Origin: a candidate division TM6 bacterium GW2011_GWE2_41_16
Lineage (GTDB): Bacteria > Babelota > Babeliae > Babelales > Babelaceae
Direction: 5' to 3'
DNA: 55,817 nucleotides
NCBI GenBank assembly: GCA_000996695.1
Contig: LCAT01000004.1
Span: 1 to 55,817, forward strand
Shown in pieces: positions 7,274 through 15,131 of the stretch. The position numbers and the translations under genes are program-made. How positions within the stretch are numbered: the stretch's first letter is position 1; every line of letters starts with the position of its first letter. Under the pieces are notes generated by a model. That model was given only the letters and a program-made list of their open reading frames with translations. It had not been told where the DNA came from and did no database searches.

Positions 7274-8629
7274 ATGAATCTTGCTCTTCTTGAGACCGTC
7301 ATCAGTAATATCAGCGATGTAGTATGCGGTTGGCCACTGATTGCCACCGTGCTTGTCTTAGGCATACTCACCACTATTATGCTCGGCGGCGTCCAGTTTA
7401 AATATTTCTTGGATTCCTGGCGTTTTATTTTTGCACCGGCCAAACAGACAGCGGCATCATCTGATGCAATCACTCCCTTTCAGGCATTTATCAACGCGCT
7501 CAGTGCAAGTATCGGTAACGGCTCGATCGCCGGCATGGGCGTTGCGATGTTCTTAGGCGGCCCCGGCGCAGCCTTTTGGATTTTAATTTTTGGTATTTTT
7601 TATCTCTCTATCAGATTTAGCGAGGTCTGTGCAAGCTGTCTCTGGCCACAAAAAGAACCCGGCGCCGTGCTCGGTGGACCAATGTCCTATCTTAAGCGTT
7701 TCCCTTACATCGGTAGCGCATTGGCAGCAATTTATTGCGTGTTCATTTTGTTTTACACGTTCATTGCCGGCTCTGCAATGCAAAGCAACTCGATCGGCAT
7801 CGTGCTCAACCAACTTACCGGTGCACCGCTTATACTCATTGGTGGCGTACTTTTTTGTGCATTACTCTACATTGCGTTCGGTGGTTCAAAACGCATCATG
7901 ATGGCTGCAGAAGCGATCATCCCTTTTAAGGTTGGAATATTTTTTATCACTGTTATCGCAGTACTCGTCACTCATTATACCCAAATCATTCCCGCGCTCA
8001 TATTGATCATTAAAAGTGGTATGAGTTGGCAATCATTCTCTGGTGGCTTAGTCGGTGTCGGCATACAACAAGCTATGAGCCAAGGCCTCATTAAGACTAT
8101 TAATGCAACCGAAGCTGGCGTAGGTACCGCAGGTATTTTATTTGGCGCAACCGAAGGCCAGGACCCGGTACGCAACGGTATCATGTCCATGAGCACAGCG
8201 TTTATCAGCAACTATCTGGTTTGTTTTGTGATCATGCTCTGCTTTGTAGCAACAGGCAGCTGGAACTCCGGGCTGCAAAGCACTGCGCTTTTTAGCGCAA
8301 CCATTAGCACCACGTTCGGTTGGCTTGGTTGCTGGATTGCCTCATTCTTGGCGCTTTCGTTTGGTCTTGGTGTGGCAGTTGCCTACATTTTTATTGGCAA
8401 ACAGTGTTGGATGTACCTTACCAAAGGTCGCGGCATTACACTCTATAACTTAATTTTTTGCTTTGCTGCAGCAGCAGGTACAGTAGGCTCAATATCGATC
8501 GTGTGGAATTTGGTTAATCTGGTTAACGCAGGTCTGATTTTCATAAATGTGCTCGGTCTTGTATACTTACTCCCACATCTCAAAAAAGCGCTGAAAACCT
8601 ACACTATTCGTGAAAAACGAAACAATTAA
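7274..8629 (+). CDS. sodium:amino-acid symporter, AGCS family
   Basis: This 451-residue polytopic membrane protein has about ten to eleven hydrophobic helices. It is recognisable as an alanine-or-glycine:cation symporter from ALSASIGNGSIAGMGVAMFL near residue 77 (the family's A-x-x-x-G-x-G-N-I-x-G region), the GPGAAFW segment, GGPMSYL, and the NATEAGVGTAGILFGATEG block around residue 280. Such proteins couple Na+ uptake to import of small neutral amino acids, which fits an organism that depends on a host. GAAAGGG precedes ATG 7274. It stands alone, flanked by repeat-rich DNA and by a strong promoter for the next gene. Confidence 0.9.
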   Translation: MNLALLETVISNISDVVCGWPLIATVLVLGILTTIMLGGVQFKYFLDSWRFIFAPAKQTAASSDAITPFQAFINALSASIGNGSIAGMGVAMFLGGPGAAFWILIFGIFYLSIRFSEVCASCLWPQKEPGAVLGGPMSYLKRFPYIGSALAAIYCVFILFYTFIAGSAMQSNSIGIVLNQLTGAPLILIGGVLFCALLYIAFGGSKRIMMAAEAIIPFKVGIFFITVIAVLVTHYTQIIPALILIIKSGMSWQSFSGGLVGVGIQQAMSQGLIKTINATEAGVGTAGILFGATEGQDPVRNGIMSMSTAFISNYLVCFVIMLCFVATGSWNSGLQSTALFSATISTTFGWLGCWIASFLALSFGLGVAVAYIFIGKQCWMYLTKGRGITLYNLIFCFAAAAGTVGSISIVWNLVNLVNAGLIFINVLGLVYLLPHLKKALKTYTIREKRNN

Positions 8630-8661
8630 GAATTCAATTTGAAATTATTTAAAGAAAATAG

Positions 8662-8689
8662 TTGACAGAAAAATTATAATCTTTACAAT
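8662..8689 (+). promoter_or_regulatory. promoter with long leader
   Basis: TTGACA (8662-8667), a 16-base spacer and TACAAT (8684-8689) form a near-consensus promoter. Transcription from it would give a leader of about 165 bases before the secreted-protein gene at 8861. The leader contains an AAAGGAG at about 8746 that is followed only by a four-codon frame. Confidence 0.7.
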
Positions 8690-8860
8690 CATTTTACATA
8701 TAATAAAAAGAATGTGTGAAGTAATAAAACAAAAGAAAGGACTTAAAGGAGAAAACACACACCTCAATGAACATAAAATAATAAAAAGGTCTAGTAGGAA
8801 ACGAAGCAGAAAAAAATGAAATATCATGTTCAATCGTTTCATAACCAAAAGGAAAAACAT

Positions 8861-9568
8861 ATGAAACATTTCTTAAAACTCAGCGCATTGTGCGCAGTAG
8901 TCGCTTTCTCAGCTCCAGTATCAGCAATGCAAAAAACCGAAGCAACTCCAAAACCTGTAGCTCCAACAACTGAAGCTGCAAAAGTTGTTGAACCTGGCTG
9001 CTTCAAAAGAGCATGCACATACGTTGCAACTTCAAAAGTTGGCACAGGTTGTTCTTGGGTAAAAAACAACAAGGCAAAAACTGCAAAAGTATCAGCAGCA
9101 GTTATCACCATCGGTGCAGGCTTTGCAGCAGCTAACTACTTTGCAAACAAGTTCGGTTTCAGAAACATCGCTTTGATGGCAGATGCTGGCGTAGCTGGCG
9201 TAAGTTTGATCAGCTTTGTTGGTTACAAACTCTTTAACAAAGAAGCAAGAACTGCAAGAACAACTGCAGCCGTTAAAAAAGCAGCAGACAAACTCAAAAC
9301 TGCAACAGAACTCGTAGCAAAGCTTGATGCAGACCTTAAAGCAGCTCAAGATGCATTCGATGCTATAGAAGAAGGTAAAGACGCAGCTGAAAAAGCAACG
9401 TTAGAAAAAACACAAGCAGCTCTCAAAAAAGCTCAAGCAGCACTTGCAAAACTTCAGCCAAAAAAAGTTGAAGAAAAAAAAGAAGCTCCAAAAGCTGCAG
9501 ATCCAAAAGTTGAAGCTCCAAAAGCTGAAAAAACAGCAGCAACAACTGCAGAACCAAAAAAGAACTAA
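8861..9568 (+). CDS. secreted Ala/Lys-rich protein with membrane hairpin and coiled coil
   Basis: This is a 235-residue protein. The signal peptide is KHFLKLSALCAVVAFSAPVSA followed by Met23. A two-helix membrane hairpin spans about residues 75-125, with the turn NKFGFRNIA between the helices. A long charged, Ala/Lys/Glu-rich coiled coil follows (about 130-210) and the tail has repeats of the form EAPKA. I chose ATG 8861, preceded by AAAAGGA; ATG 8816 would add 15 residues before the signal peptide. Codon use is biased to GCA and AAA, suggesting high expression, which fits the near-consensus promoter. I do not recognise a family. The C-terminus resembles histone-H1-like or TolA-like low-complexity tails, but no homology is claimed. 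Confidence 0.75.
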   Translation: MKHFLKLSALCAVVAFSAPVSAMQKTEATPKPVAPTTEAAKVVEPGCFKRACTYVATSKVGTGCSWVKNNKAKTAKVSAAVITIGAGFAAANYFANKFGFRNIALMADAGVAGVSLISFVGYKLFNKEARTARTTAAVKKAADKLKTATELVAKLDADLKAAQDAFDAIEEGKDAAEKATLEKTQAALKKAQAALAKLQPKKVEEKKEAPKAADPKVEAPKAEKTAATTAEPKKN

Positions 9569-9625
9569 GCTTTTCGAAATCTAGCACACCCGCTTATGGG
9601 TTTGTCTAGAGAGTTTAGAACACTT

Positions 9626-9657
9626 AAAAGGGCGGTCGTAAAAAACCGCCCTTTTCT
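9626..9657 (+). terminator. intrinsic terminator
   Basis: AAAAGGGCGGT pairs with ACCGCCCTTTT around CGTAAAAA. It separates the two similar secreted-protein genes. Confidence 0.85.
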
Positions 9658-9709
9658 GCTACCAAAGCCGCATCAAAAAAAAGAAAACAAATATAAAGAA
9701 ATTTTGATT

Positions 9710-10444
9710 ATGAAAAAACTGTTACAACTGAGCGCACTGTGTGCCGTGATCATCACAGCACCGGCATGCGCAATGCATCAAGGCCAAAATCCATCAGGTG
9801 GCAAACAACAAGACCCTGTCACAACAGCAAAATTTGCACTTCACATGCCTAAGAGCCTCAAAGACTTTGGCGCAAAAATCAGAGATTCAAAATTTGGCAC
9901 ATTCGTTGGTGATCACAAAATTGCAGGCATCGCAACAATATCAGGCACCGCGTTAACCGGCTTGGCTCTGTACCTGAACCACCGATATAACCTCGGCGCA
10001 GGATACGCGCTTCGCGGTATGCTCGGCACGGCATCATCAGCACTCAACAGCTCGCTTATGACCAAACGTAACGCGCTCATCGGCAGTACTCTAATGGGCG
10101 GCAGTGCAGCGGTCGCAGGAATCGGCTTTGGTGGATATACGCTCTATAAAAAAGATCAAGCGGTAAAAGCATCAAAAGCATATACAGAAGCACAGGATAA
10201 AGTAACTGACATCAAGAAACATCTTATAGATGTACAAAAAGATCTCAAAAAGCAACGCCTTATTACATCTATTATGAGTCGTAAATTCGCAGCTTCAGAA
10301 TATAATGATATAGAAACAGCAGTAGATAAGCTTATAGACGCGCAAGATACTGTTGCGGATGCACAACAAGGACTCAAAGCAGCTCGCAAAGAGTTAAGAG
10401 ATGCTTACTGGACTGAGTGGAAAAATCCGACAGAAAAAGAATAA
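9710..10444 (+). CDS. secreted protein with membrane segments and C-terminal helices
   Basis: This is a 244-residue protein with signal peptide KKLLQLSALCAVIITAPACA and then Met22. That segment is very similar to the previous gene's signal peptide. Hydrophobic stretches lie near residues 70-90 and 120-145, followed by a charged helical C-terminal half. I chose ATG 9710 because the signal peptide starts there; the open frame extends back to 9596 through the preceding terminator, which argues against a longer protein. The overall plan (signal peptide, paired membrane helices, helical tail) matches the 8861 protein, so the two may be distant paralogues. The function is unknown. Confidence 0.72.
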   Translation: MKKLLQLSALCAVIITAPACAMHQGQNPSGGKQQDPVTTAKFALHMPKSLKDFGAKIRDSKFGTFVGDHKIAGIATISGTALTGLALYLNHRYNLGAGYALRGMLGTASSALNSSLMTKRNALIGSTLMGGSAAVAGIGFGGYTLYKKDQAVKASKAYTEAQDKVTDIKKHLIDVQKDLKKQRLITSIMSRKFAASEYNDIETAVDKLIDAQDTVADAQQGLKAARKELRDAYWTEWKNPTEKE

Positions 10445-10508
10445 CTTCTCTTGTTTTATTCCACACGCTGCATGATCCATGCACGTCGTGGTGAATAAGA
10501 ACATGTAT

Positions 10509-10542
10509 GAGAGGACGGTTTTTTTACCACTCTCTCTTTTTT
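10509..10542 (+). terminator. intrinsic terminator
   Basis: GAGAGG pairs with the CTCTC that begins at about 10530 and is followed by a T-run. The stem is short but well placed after the 9710 gene. Confidence 0.5.
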
Positions 10543-10621
10543 ATGTCATCCGTCATATCACACAAGCCATCACATGTTACGTCAATAAAAAATTCAAGTT
10601 GAAACACATGCGTGTTTTTTA

Positions 10622-10649
10622 TTGACTCAAAAATCAAATTCTGTACACT
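10622..10649 (+). promoter_or_regulatory. promoter of the 10710-14086 operon
   Basis: TTGACT (10622-10627), a 16-base spacer and TACACT (10644-10649). The same TTGAC(A/T)-16-TACACT form occurs at 21751-21778. Confidence 0.65.
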
Positions 10650-10709
10650 TAAGAGATATATCATGTGAATAAAAAAATATAACCGATCAAACACAAGGAA
10701 CGCTTTTTT

Positions 10710-13058
10710 ATGAAACATATTACAAAATTTTGTGGGCTATGTGCACTCATTGCTCTATCACCGCTCTGTGCAATGGATACACAAACACCTTCTACGCAAC
10801 GCACTCAAAATTTTATACGCAAATACCCAAAAATAACTCTTGGCACCTCAGCTACCCTTGCGGGTGCATGCATAGCGTATGCCACGCGCTGGGCGTTCAA
10901 AAAAGGATATGGCAAGTATGCTGTGTTTGCTGATATTACGCTTGCCTTAGCCATAGGGTGCGGCGCAAAAAAAATGCATAGCAAATCGAAAACTCAAAAA
11001 AATACACCCGCTCCAGTTGGTCCAGCAATTACGCCACACATAGAAGAAATATGTAATTTAGCAATGAACCAAAATCCATTGAATAAATTACCAAAACATC
11101 GACCAGAAAAAGAAACTGATCACCATATTGTACCACACAATAATCTCATAACACCTGTACCAACGGATCGAACTCAAGCACCAACGCCTGCTCCAGCACC
11201 TTTTTCTACGCCAACGCCTGTTGAGCAACAACCTTTGAGTACCCATAAAACTGACGAAGATGGTGAGAGTAAAACTCTTTACATATGCTTTAACAATCAA
11301 GAATACTTAGTTCCTTACGACAATTGGGCAATTTGTAACTCAGAAGAATATAAAAAACTCAACAAAGAGCTTGAACGATTAGCACAAGCTCAACCTATCG
11401 ATCCTGAAGCTTTAAGAAAAGCTTTTGATGAAATAATTGACCATGTTGACCAACAAACCAAGCCATTATGTAGTCACGAAAATCCTTTGGGAGAACAAAA
11501 TCCTCAAGAAGCAGTCGAACATATTAATACATTAATTTATTTGATATTGAACAAATATGAGCTTTTGGAATCAACACAAGAAGTCATTGAACAAAAACTC
11601 AGTTCATATCCAGAATGGCTTACTTATTATAAAAATATGCTTTCAACAAACACTGTAAAGCAATCTGAAATAACAGCGCAACCTGAAGAAGAAGAAAAAA
11701 AAGAGGAAATAATCTCTCTTACGCCAACAACCACTAGTGCTGACAAAACTGCAACAACTGAACCAGATACTCATCAAGCAGCAACAACATCAATATCACC
11801 AACTGCGCCAGCGCCTACTTCAACATCTTCTTCCACACCAACAGCAGTAACAAACCATACAGATCAACCTGAAGAACCTACTGCAGCTACCACTACAACC
11901 GTTACCACTGAGCCAACAATCGTTATAGCGACAGCAACAACGGGTAAAACACATGCTGAAACAACTGTCACAACGACCCCATCTACCAGCAGCTCTGCTC
12001 AAGGCTCGCACGTTGAAGAAAAACAGCCTCAATCAAAATTAGAAGAGATGACACAGGATAGTTTATTTGCTTCATTTTGGGAGCAATTACAACAGCAAGA
12101 CACTACGCAATTGCAGGCGATCGTAACAGAAATAAGCCGTAGAATGACAATAAAAGAAAACATCTCGACGCAACAGCAAGACACGCTGCATTGGCAAAAT
12201 ATGGTGCAAGCACCAGCAGGCGGTTCATCAAGCACAGGGCTCGCTCTTGACCAACAAAATTCACACTCTATTCCGTTTGCTCTTTATCAAAAGATTTATC
12301 AACTTGTTGCGGCACATACAGAATGGACACAAACGTTGAATCAGTTTTTTGCACTCTTACAGACATGCACCCCGATTCATACCCAAGCCTGTTTTGAGCC
12401 CACTGATGAGGACATAACACTCTTTCATAGAGATATACAAAATTTTTATGCATCACCATTCAACACAACTCCTATCGACCCTCAAAAACAGATTAAAGAT
12501 AGCGCTAAACAATCTTTGACCGCTTTTGCACAACAAAAAAGCGACCGTATCAAAACAGAACAAGAGCTCAAAAAACAAAAACGAGAACTGCTTACTCCGG
12601 TATGCGAGGCGTTTTTTACACCAGAGTTTGACACAAAAAAACAAGCAATTGAGAGTAATGCAATAGTGAAAACAGAATTGCAAACTTTAATCATACTGCA
12701 GGCACAGTATGCATTAGTAAATCAGGCAAAAGCAGAACTCCTGGCAACAATCTCAAAAGCACAAGAAGAAGTAATCGTTTCAGAAAATGTACAAGAGAAC
12801 CAAATTACCATAAACAATTTGAAACAGGTAAGAACATCTATCCAAGAATTACAAAAAAAACTTCAAGAAACCGTTAATCTATTAGTATGTACAAACACTT
12901 TTTTACAACCATTAATACAACAAAAGTTAAAAACAGAAACAGACGAAGCTCAGAAAATAATAAAAAAAGCTGAAAACTATATAAAAGAAAAGATATCTCC
13001 TCAGATAGTAAAAGTAAGCGAAAAAGTGATGAAACAAATTCAAGAAGGTGACCTATGA
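10710..13058 (+). CDS. large secreted/anchored protein with Thr-rich linker and coiled-coil C-terminus
   Basis: This is a 782-residue protein. The signal peptide ends LSPLCA, followed by Met22. A membrane hairpin spans about residues 37-90, beginning FIRKYPKITLGTSATLAGA and turning at KKGYGKYA. A Thr/Ala/Pro-rich low-complexity region occupies about 330-450, and long charged helices with coiled-coil character fill about 580-780. FIRKY is shared with the third USP-like protease. I do not recognise a catalytic domain. AAGGA precedes ATG 10710. The stop codon overlaps the start of the UIM-like gene, so the two are translationally coupled and may act as partners. Confidence 0.78.
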   Translation: MKHITKFCGLCALIALSPLCAMDTQTPSTQRTQNFIRKYPKITLGTSATLAGACIAYATRWAFKKGYGKYAVFADITLALAIGCGAKKMHSKSKTQKNTPAPVGPAITPHIEEICNLAMNQNPLNKLPKHRPEKETDHHIVPHNNLITPVPTDRTQAPTPAPAPFSTPTPVEQQPLSTHKTDEDGESKTLYICFNNQEYLVPYDNWAICNSEEYKKLNKELERLAQAQPIDPEALRKAFDEIIDHVDQQTKPLCSHENPLGEQNPQEAVEHINTLIYLILNKYELLESTQEVIEQKLSSYPEWLTYYKNMLSTNTVKQSEITAQPEEEEKKEEIISLTPTTTSADKTATTEPDTHQAATTSISPTAPAPTSTSSSTPTAVTNHTDQPEEPTAATTTTVTTEPTIVIATATTGKTHAETTVTTTPSTSSSAQGSHVEEKQPQSKLEEMTQDSLFASFWEQLQQQDTTQLQAIVTEISRRMTIKENISTQQQDTLHWQNMVQAPAGGSSSTGLALDQQNSHSIPFALYQKIYQLVAAHTEWTQTLNQFFALLQTCTPIHTQACFEPTDEDITLFHRDIQNFYASPFNTTPIDPQKQIKDSAKQSLTAFAQQKSDRIKTEQELKKQKRELLTPVCEAFFTPEFDTKKQAIESNAIVKTELQTLIILQAQYALVNQAKAELLATISKAQEEVIVSENVQENQITINNLKQVRTSIQELQKKLQETVNLLVCTNTFLQPLIQQKLKTETDEAQKIIKKAENYIKEKISPQIVKVSEKVMKQIQEGDL

Positions 13059-14086
13059 AACGAATACTCGCATTAAGCATCATCTGCATACTCAGCATAA
13101 CACCAGCGCTCCACGGCATGAGCTGGTGCTCACGGAGCAAGCAATATACCGCGCACACCGTGCGACCATTTTGGACAACACAGCATCCAAAATTTGGCTG
13201 TATCGGCTCAGCAGCTGCGCTTGCTATCAGCGCACTTGGGCTTAAACGAGGATACAAAAAAACGGTGCTATGCAGCGCATGTGCAGTAATTGCCGCAGTT
13301 TTTGTATTGCCATACCTATGGAAACAAAAAAAATCATCGGCACCTACTCCGCCAACAGAACCGCCTGTTCCACCAATACAACCAGCAACAAATACGCATC
13401 CCGAAATAAACATAGACTTCGTACTACCTGGCGCACATAACGCAGTACCGGACCAACATCAACAGCCAGATGTTACCCAGCAGGTAGGTGGTGCACCATT
13501 GCCTGACGCAAACGAAGCACAATCTCATAATGAGACTGAAGGTCAACAAAAAGGCTCTGAAGAAGAACAATTGAAACAGGCTCTTGCGGCATCTTTACAA
13601 GCTCAAACTACACCTATACCTCTTACGCCAGTTATACCACCAGCAACTCAACCTGCGGCATCACACGTTGAACCACTAATTAAATCTCTTGTACCACCAG
13701 CACCAAGCACACAAGAAGCGACTGCACGCCAAAGCGTTAGCTCGGCAGTACCTGCTCCTGCACCTACAGAGAAAAGAGAAAAAGAAAAACGGCAAGAATT
13801 GATCAATGCAAATGCCAAAAAATTTGCAGAAAAACTTGCTGCAAACACCGAGCAAAGTCAATCAAAAAACACGAGCAGCACAGCAGAAGCAAACCCACAA
13901 AGCAATGAGCTTTTAATCCAACAAACCGGTTATCATATCAAGAGTGGTACATCGAGAACATCAAGCGCGAGCACTCCTCCAGCATTTACTGCTATAGCAG
14001 GAAAACCTCAATCTGCCCCAACACCTGATGCAACAGCTCCAGGGATAAACCCCTTTGCGCTTTCACAGCGCCAAAAAAAAGCATAA
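13055..14086 (+). CDS. secreted/anchored protein with ubiquitin-interacting-motif-like segment
   Basis: This is a 343-residue protein. The signal peptide ends PALHG, followed by Met22. Two membrane helices lie around residues 50-90, joined by KRGYKKTVL. The rest is Pro/Gln/Ala-rich and probably disordered. Residues 168-184 read SEEEQLKQALAASLQAQ, which fits the UIM consensus (acidic run, x-L-x-x-A-L-x-x-S-L) at every key position, including Ala176 and Ser180. UIMs bind ubiquitin and are a eukaryotic feature, so this looks like a host-ubiquitin-binding protein. The UIM call rests on one short motif and could be chance. The start overlaps the stop of the 782-residue gene by four bases. Confidence 0.75.
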   Translation: MKRILALSIICILSITPALHGMSWCSRSKQYTAHTVRPFWTTQHPKFGCIGSAAALAISALGLKRGYKKTVLCSACAVIAAVFVLPYLWKQKKSSAPTPPTEPPVPPIQPATNTHPEINIDFVLPGAHNAVPDQHQQPDVTQQVGGAPLPDANEAQSHNETEGQQKGSEEEQLKQALAASLQAQTTPIPLTPVIPPATQPAASHVEPLIKSLVPPAPSTQEATARQSVSSAVPAPAPTEKREKEKRQELINANAKKFAEKLAANTEQSQSKNTSSTAEANPQSNELLIQQTGYHIKSGTSRTSSASTPPAFTAIAGKPQSAPTPDATAPGINPFALSQRQKKA

Positions 14087-14108
14087 ACAAACAATTGATA
14101 CATCAAAA

Positions 14109-14139
14109 AGGACTCGCTCTTATAGCGGGTCTTTTTTTT
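14109..14139 (+). terminator. intrinsic terminator
   Basis: GACTCGCT pairs with AGCGGGTC and is followed by eight T. It ends the two-gene unit. Confidence 0.85.
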
Positions 14140-14254
14140 GATACAAACGCTATTTTGGTTGACAAAACACGCACTTTACCCAATCATAGAGACCATTAAC
14201 GGTATAACATGATTTTTTGTCCACAACCACAATATATATACGAGGAGCAGACTT

Positions 14255-15061
14255 ATGAAACAATTTTTTGTTTTCTTTTGTGCTTTGAGCAGTATCATCA
14301 GCATGACCGCCATGGAACAAAAACCAGCAGCTCAAAAGCCTCCCTTTCAACCTGCCGCCTTACTCAGAACAAGTGAATTGCAACCTGTATACATGACAAC
14401 TCAGAAAGAAAAAGAGTCGATTGAAAAACAGCTTGATCAGTATGCAACAACTCTTGAACAAACATTTAAAGCCATCACAGATCTCTACGCATTCCAACTC
14501 AAAGAACACGCCTTTATGGCTAAATGTGCCAAGCTTGTTCCTCGTTACACAATCTTGCTTACCCTGCAACTACAGGCGCAAAAAAATGAGGTTTATACCA
14601 ATCTGCAAGAGTGCTATAACAAACTTGAAGAGTGTAATAAAAATATACCTGAGGTCCTTCTTGCAAGTATCAATGCAACAACAAGCAATAATTCTCTCAT
14701 AGAAATGTTTGCAGGATATATCCTCAAACTCAAAATTTTGATGATGTTCACAGCAGACATTAAAGCATCATCTGCTAAAGAATTTGAAGATACTATAACA
14801 CGTCGCTTAACCCCTTCTGTGATGGAACTGGAGAAAATTATTCGCATTTATATGGCTCAATTACATCGCACAGCAGAATGCTACGATCTCAGCACTATGA
14901 GAAAAATTGTCACAATAAACGATATGGCAGAGTTCAACGATTACATACCGCGTAATGCAACACCAGCACCAAGTACCCCTAAAATATCCTGTGCACGTGC
15001 ATCATCAAGTCTTACTAAAATAAACGTAATTCAAGCAGAAGAAATAACTACTGCAAGTTAA
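14255..15061 (+). CDS. secreted helical protein of unknown function
   Basis: This is a 268-residue protein with signal peptide KQFFVFFCALSSIISMTA and Met20 after it. The mature part is nearly all helical by composition, with heptad-like stretches near residues 50-80 and 170-205 and several Cys. No second membrane segment is evident, so it is likely fully exported to the periplasm or beyond. GAGGAG precedes ATG 14255. I do not recognise the family. Confidence 0.72.
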   Translation: MKQFFVFFCALSSIISMTAMEQKPAAQKPPFQPAALLRTSELQPVYMTTQKEKESIEKQLDQYATTLEQTFKAITDLYAFQLKEHAFMAKCAKLVPRYTILLTLQLQAQKNEVYTNLQECYNKLEECNKNIPEVLLASINATTSNNSLIEMFAGYILKLKILMMFTADIKASSAKEFEDTITRRLTPSVMELEKIIRIYMAQLHRTAECYDLSTMRKIVTINDMAEFNDYIPRNATPAPSTPKISCARASSSLTKINVIQAEEITTAS

Positions 15062-15066
15062 TAGCT

Positions 15067-15131
15067 AAAAAAAGAAGCGCGCACCAAAGAAATACAAGGT
15101 TTATGAATGAAAAAATGTGCGCTTCTTTTTT
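15067..15131 (+). terminator. terminator-like hairpin overlapping the start of the next gene
   Basis: AAAAAAAGAAGCGC-GCAC (15067-15084) pairs with GTGCGCTTCTTTTTT (15117-15131), giving a stem of about 15 pairs followed by T residues. The 3' arm lies inside codons 4-8 of the phosphatase gene, and the ribosome-binding site (AAGG, 15096-15099) and ATG 15107 lie in the loop. It could end upstream transcription while also controlling translation of the gene that starts inside it. Confidence 0.6.

Noticed and set aside
11820-12032. Repetitive Thr/Ala-coding stretch considered as a repeat array or CRISPR
   Set aside because: There are no regular repeat-spacer units. The repetition comes from ACA/ACT codons of a Thr-rich linker.
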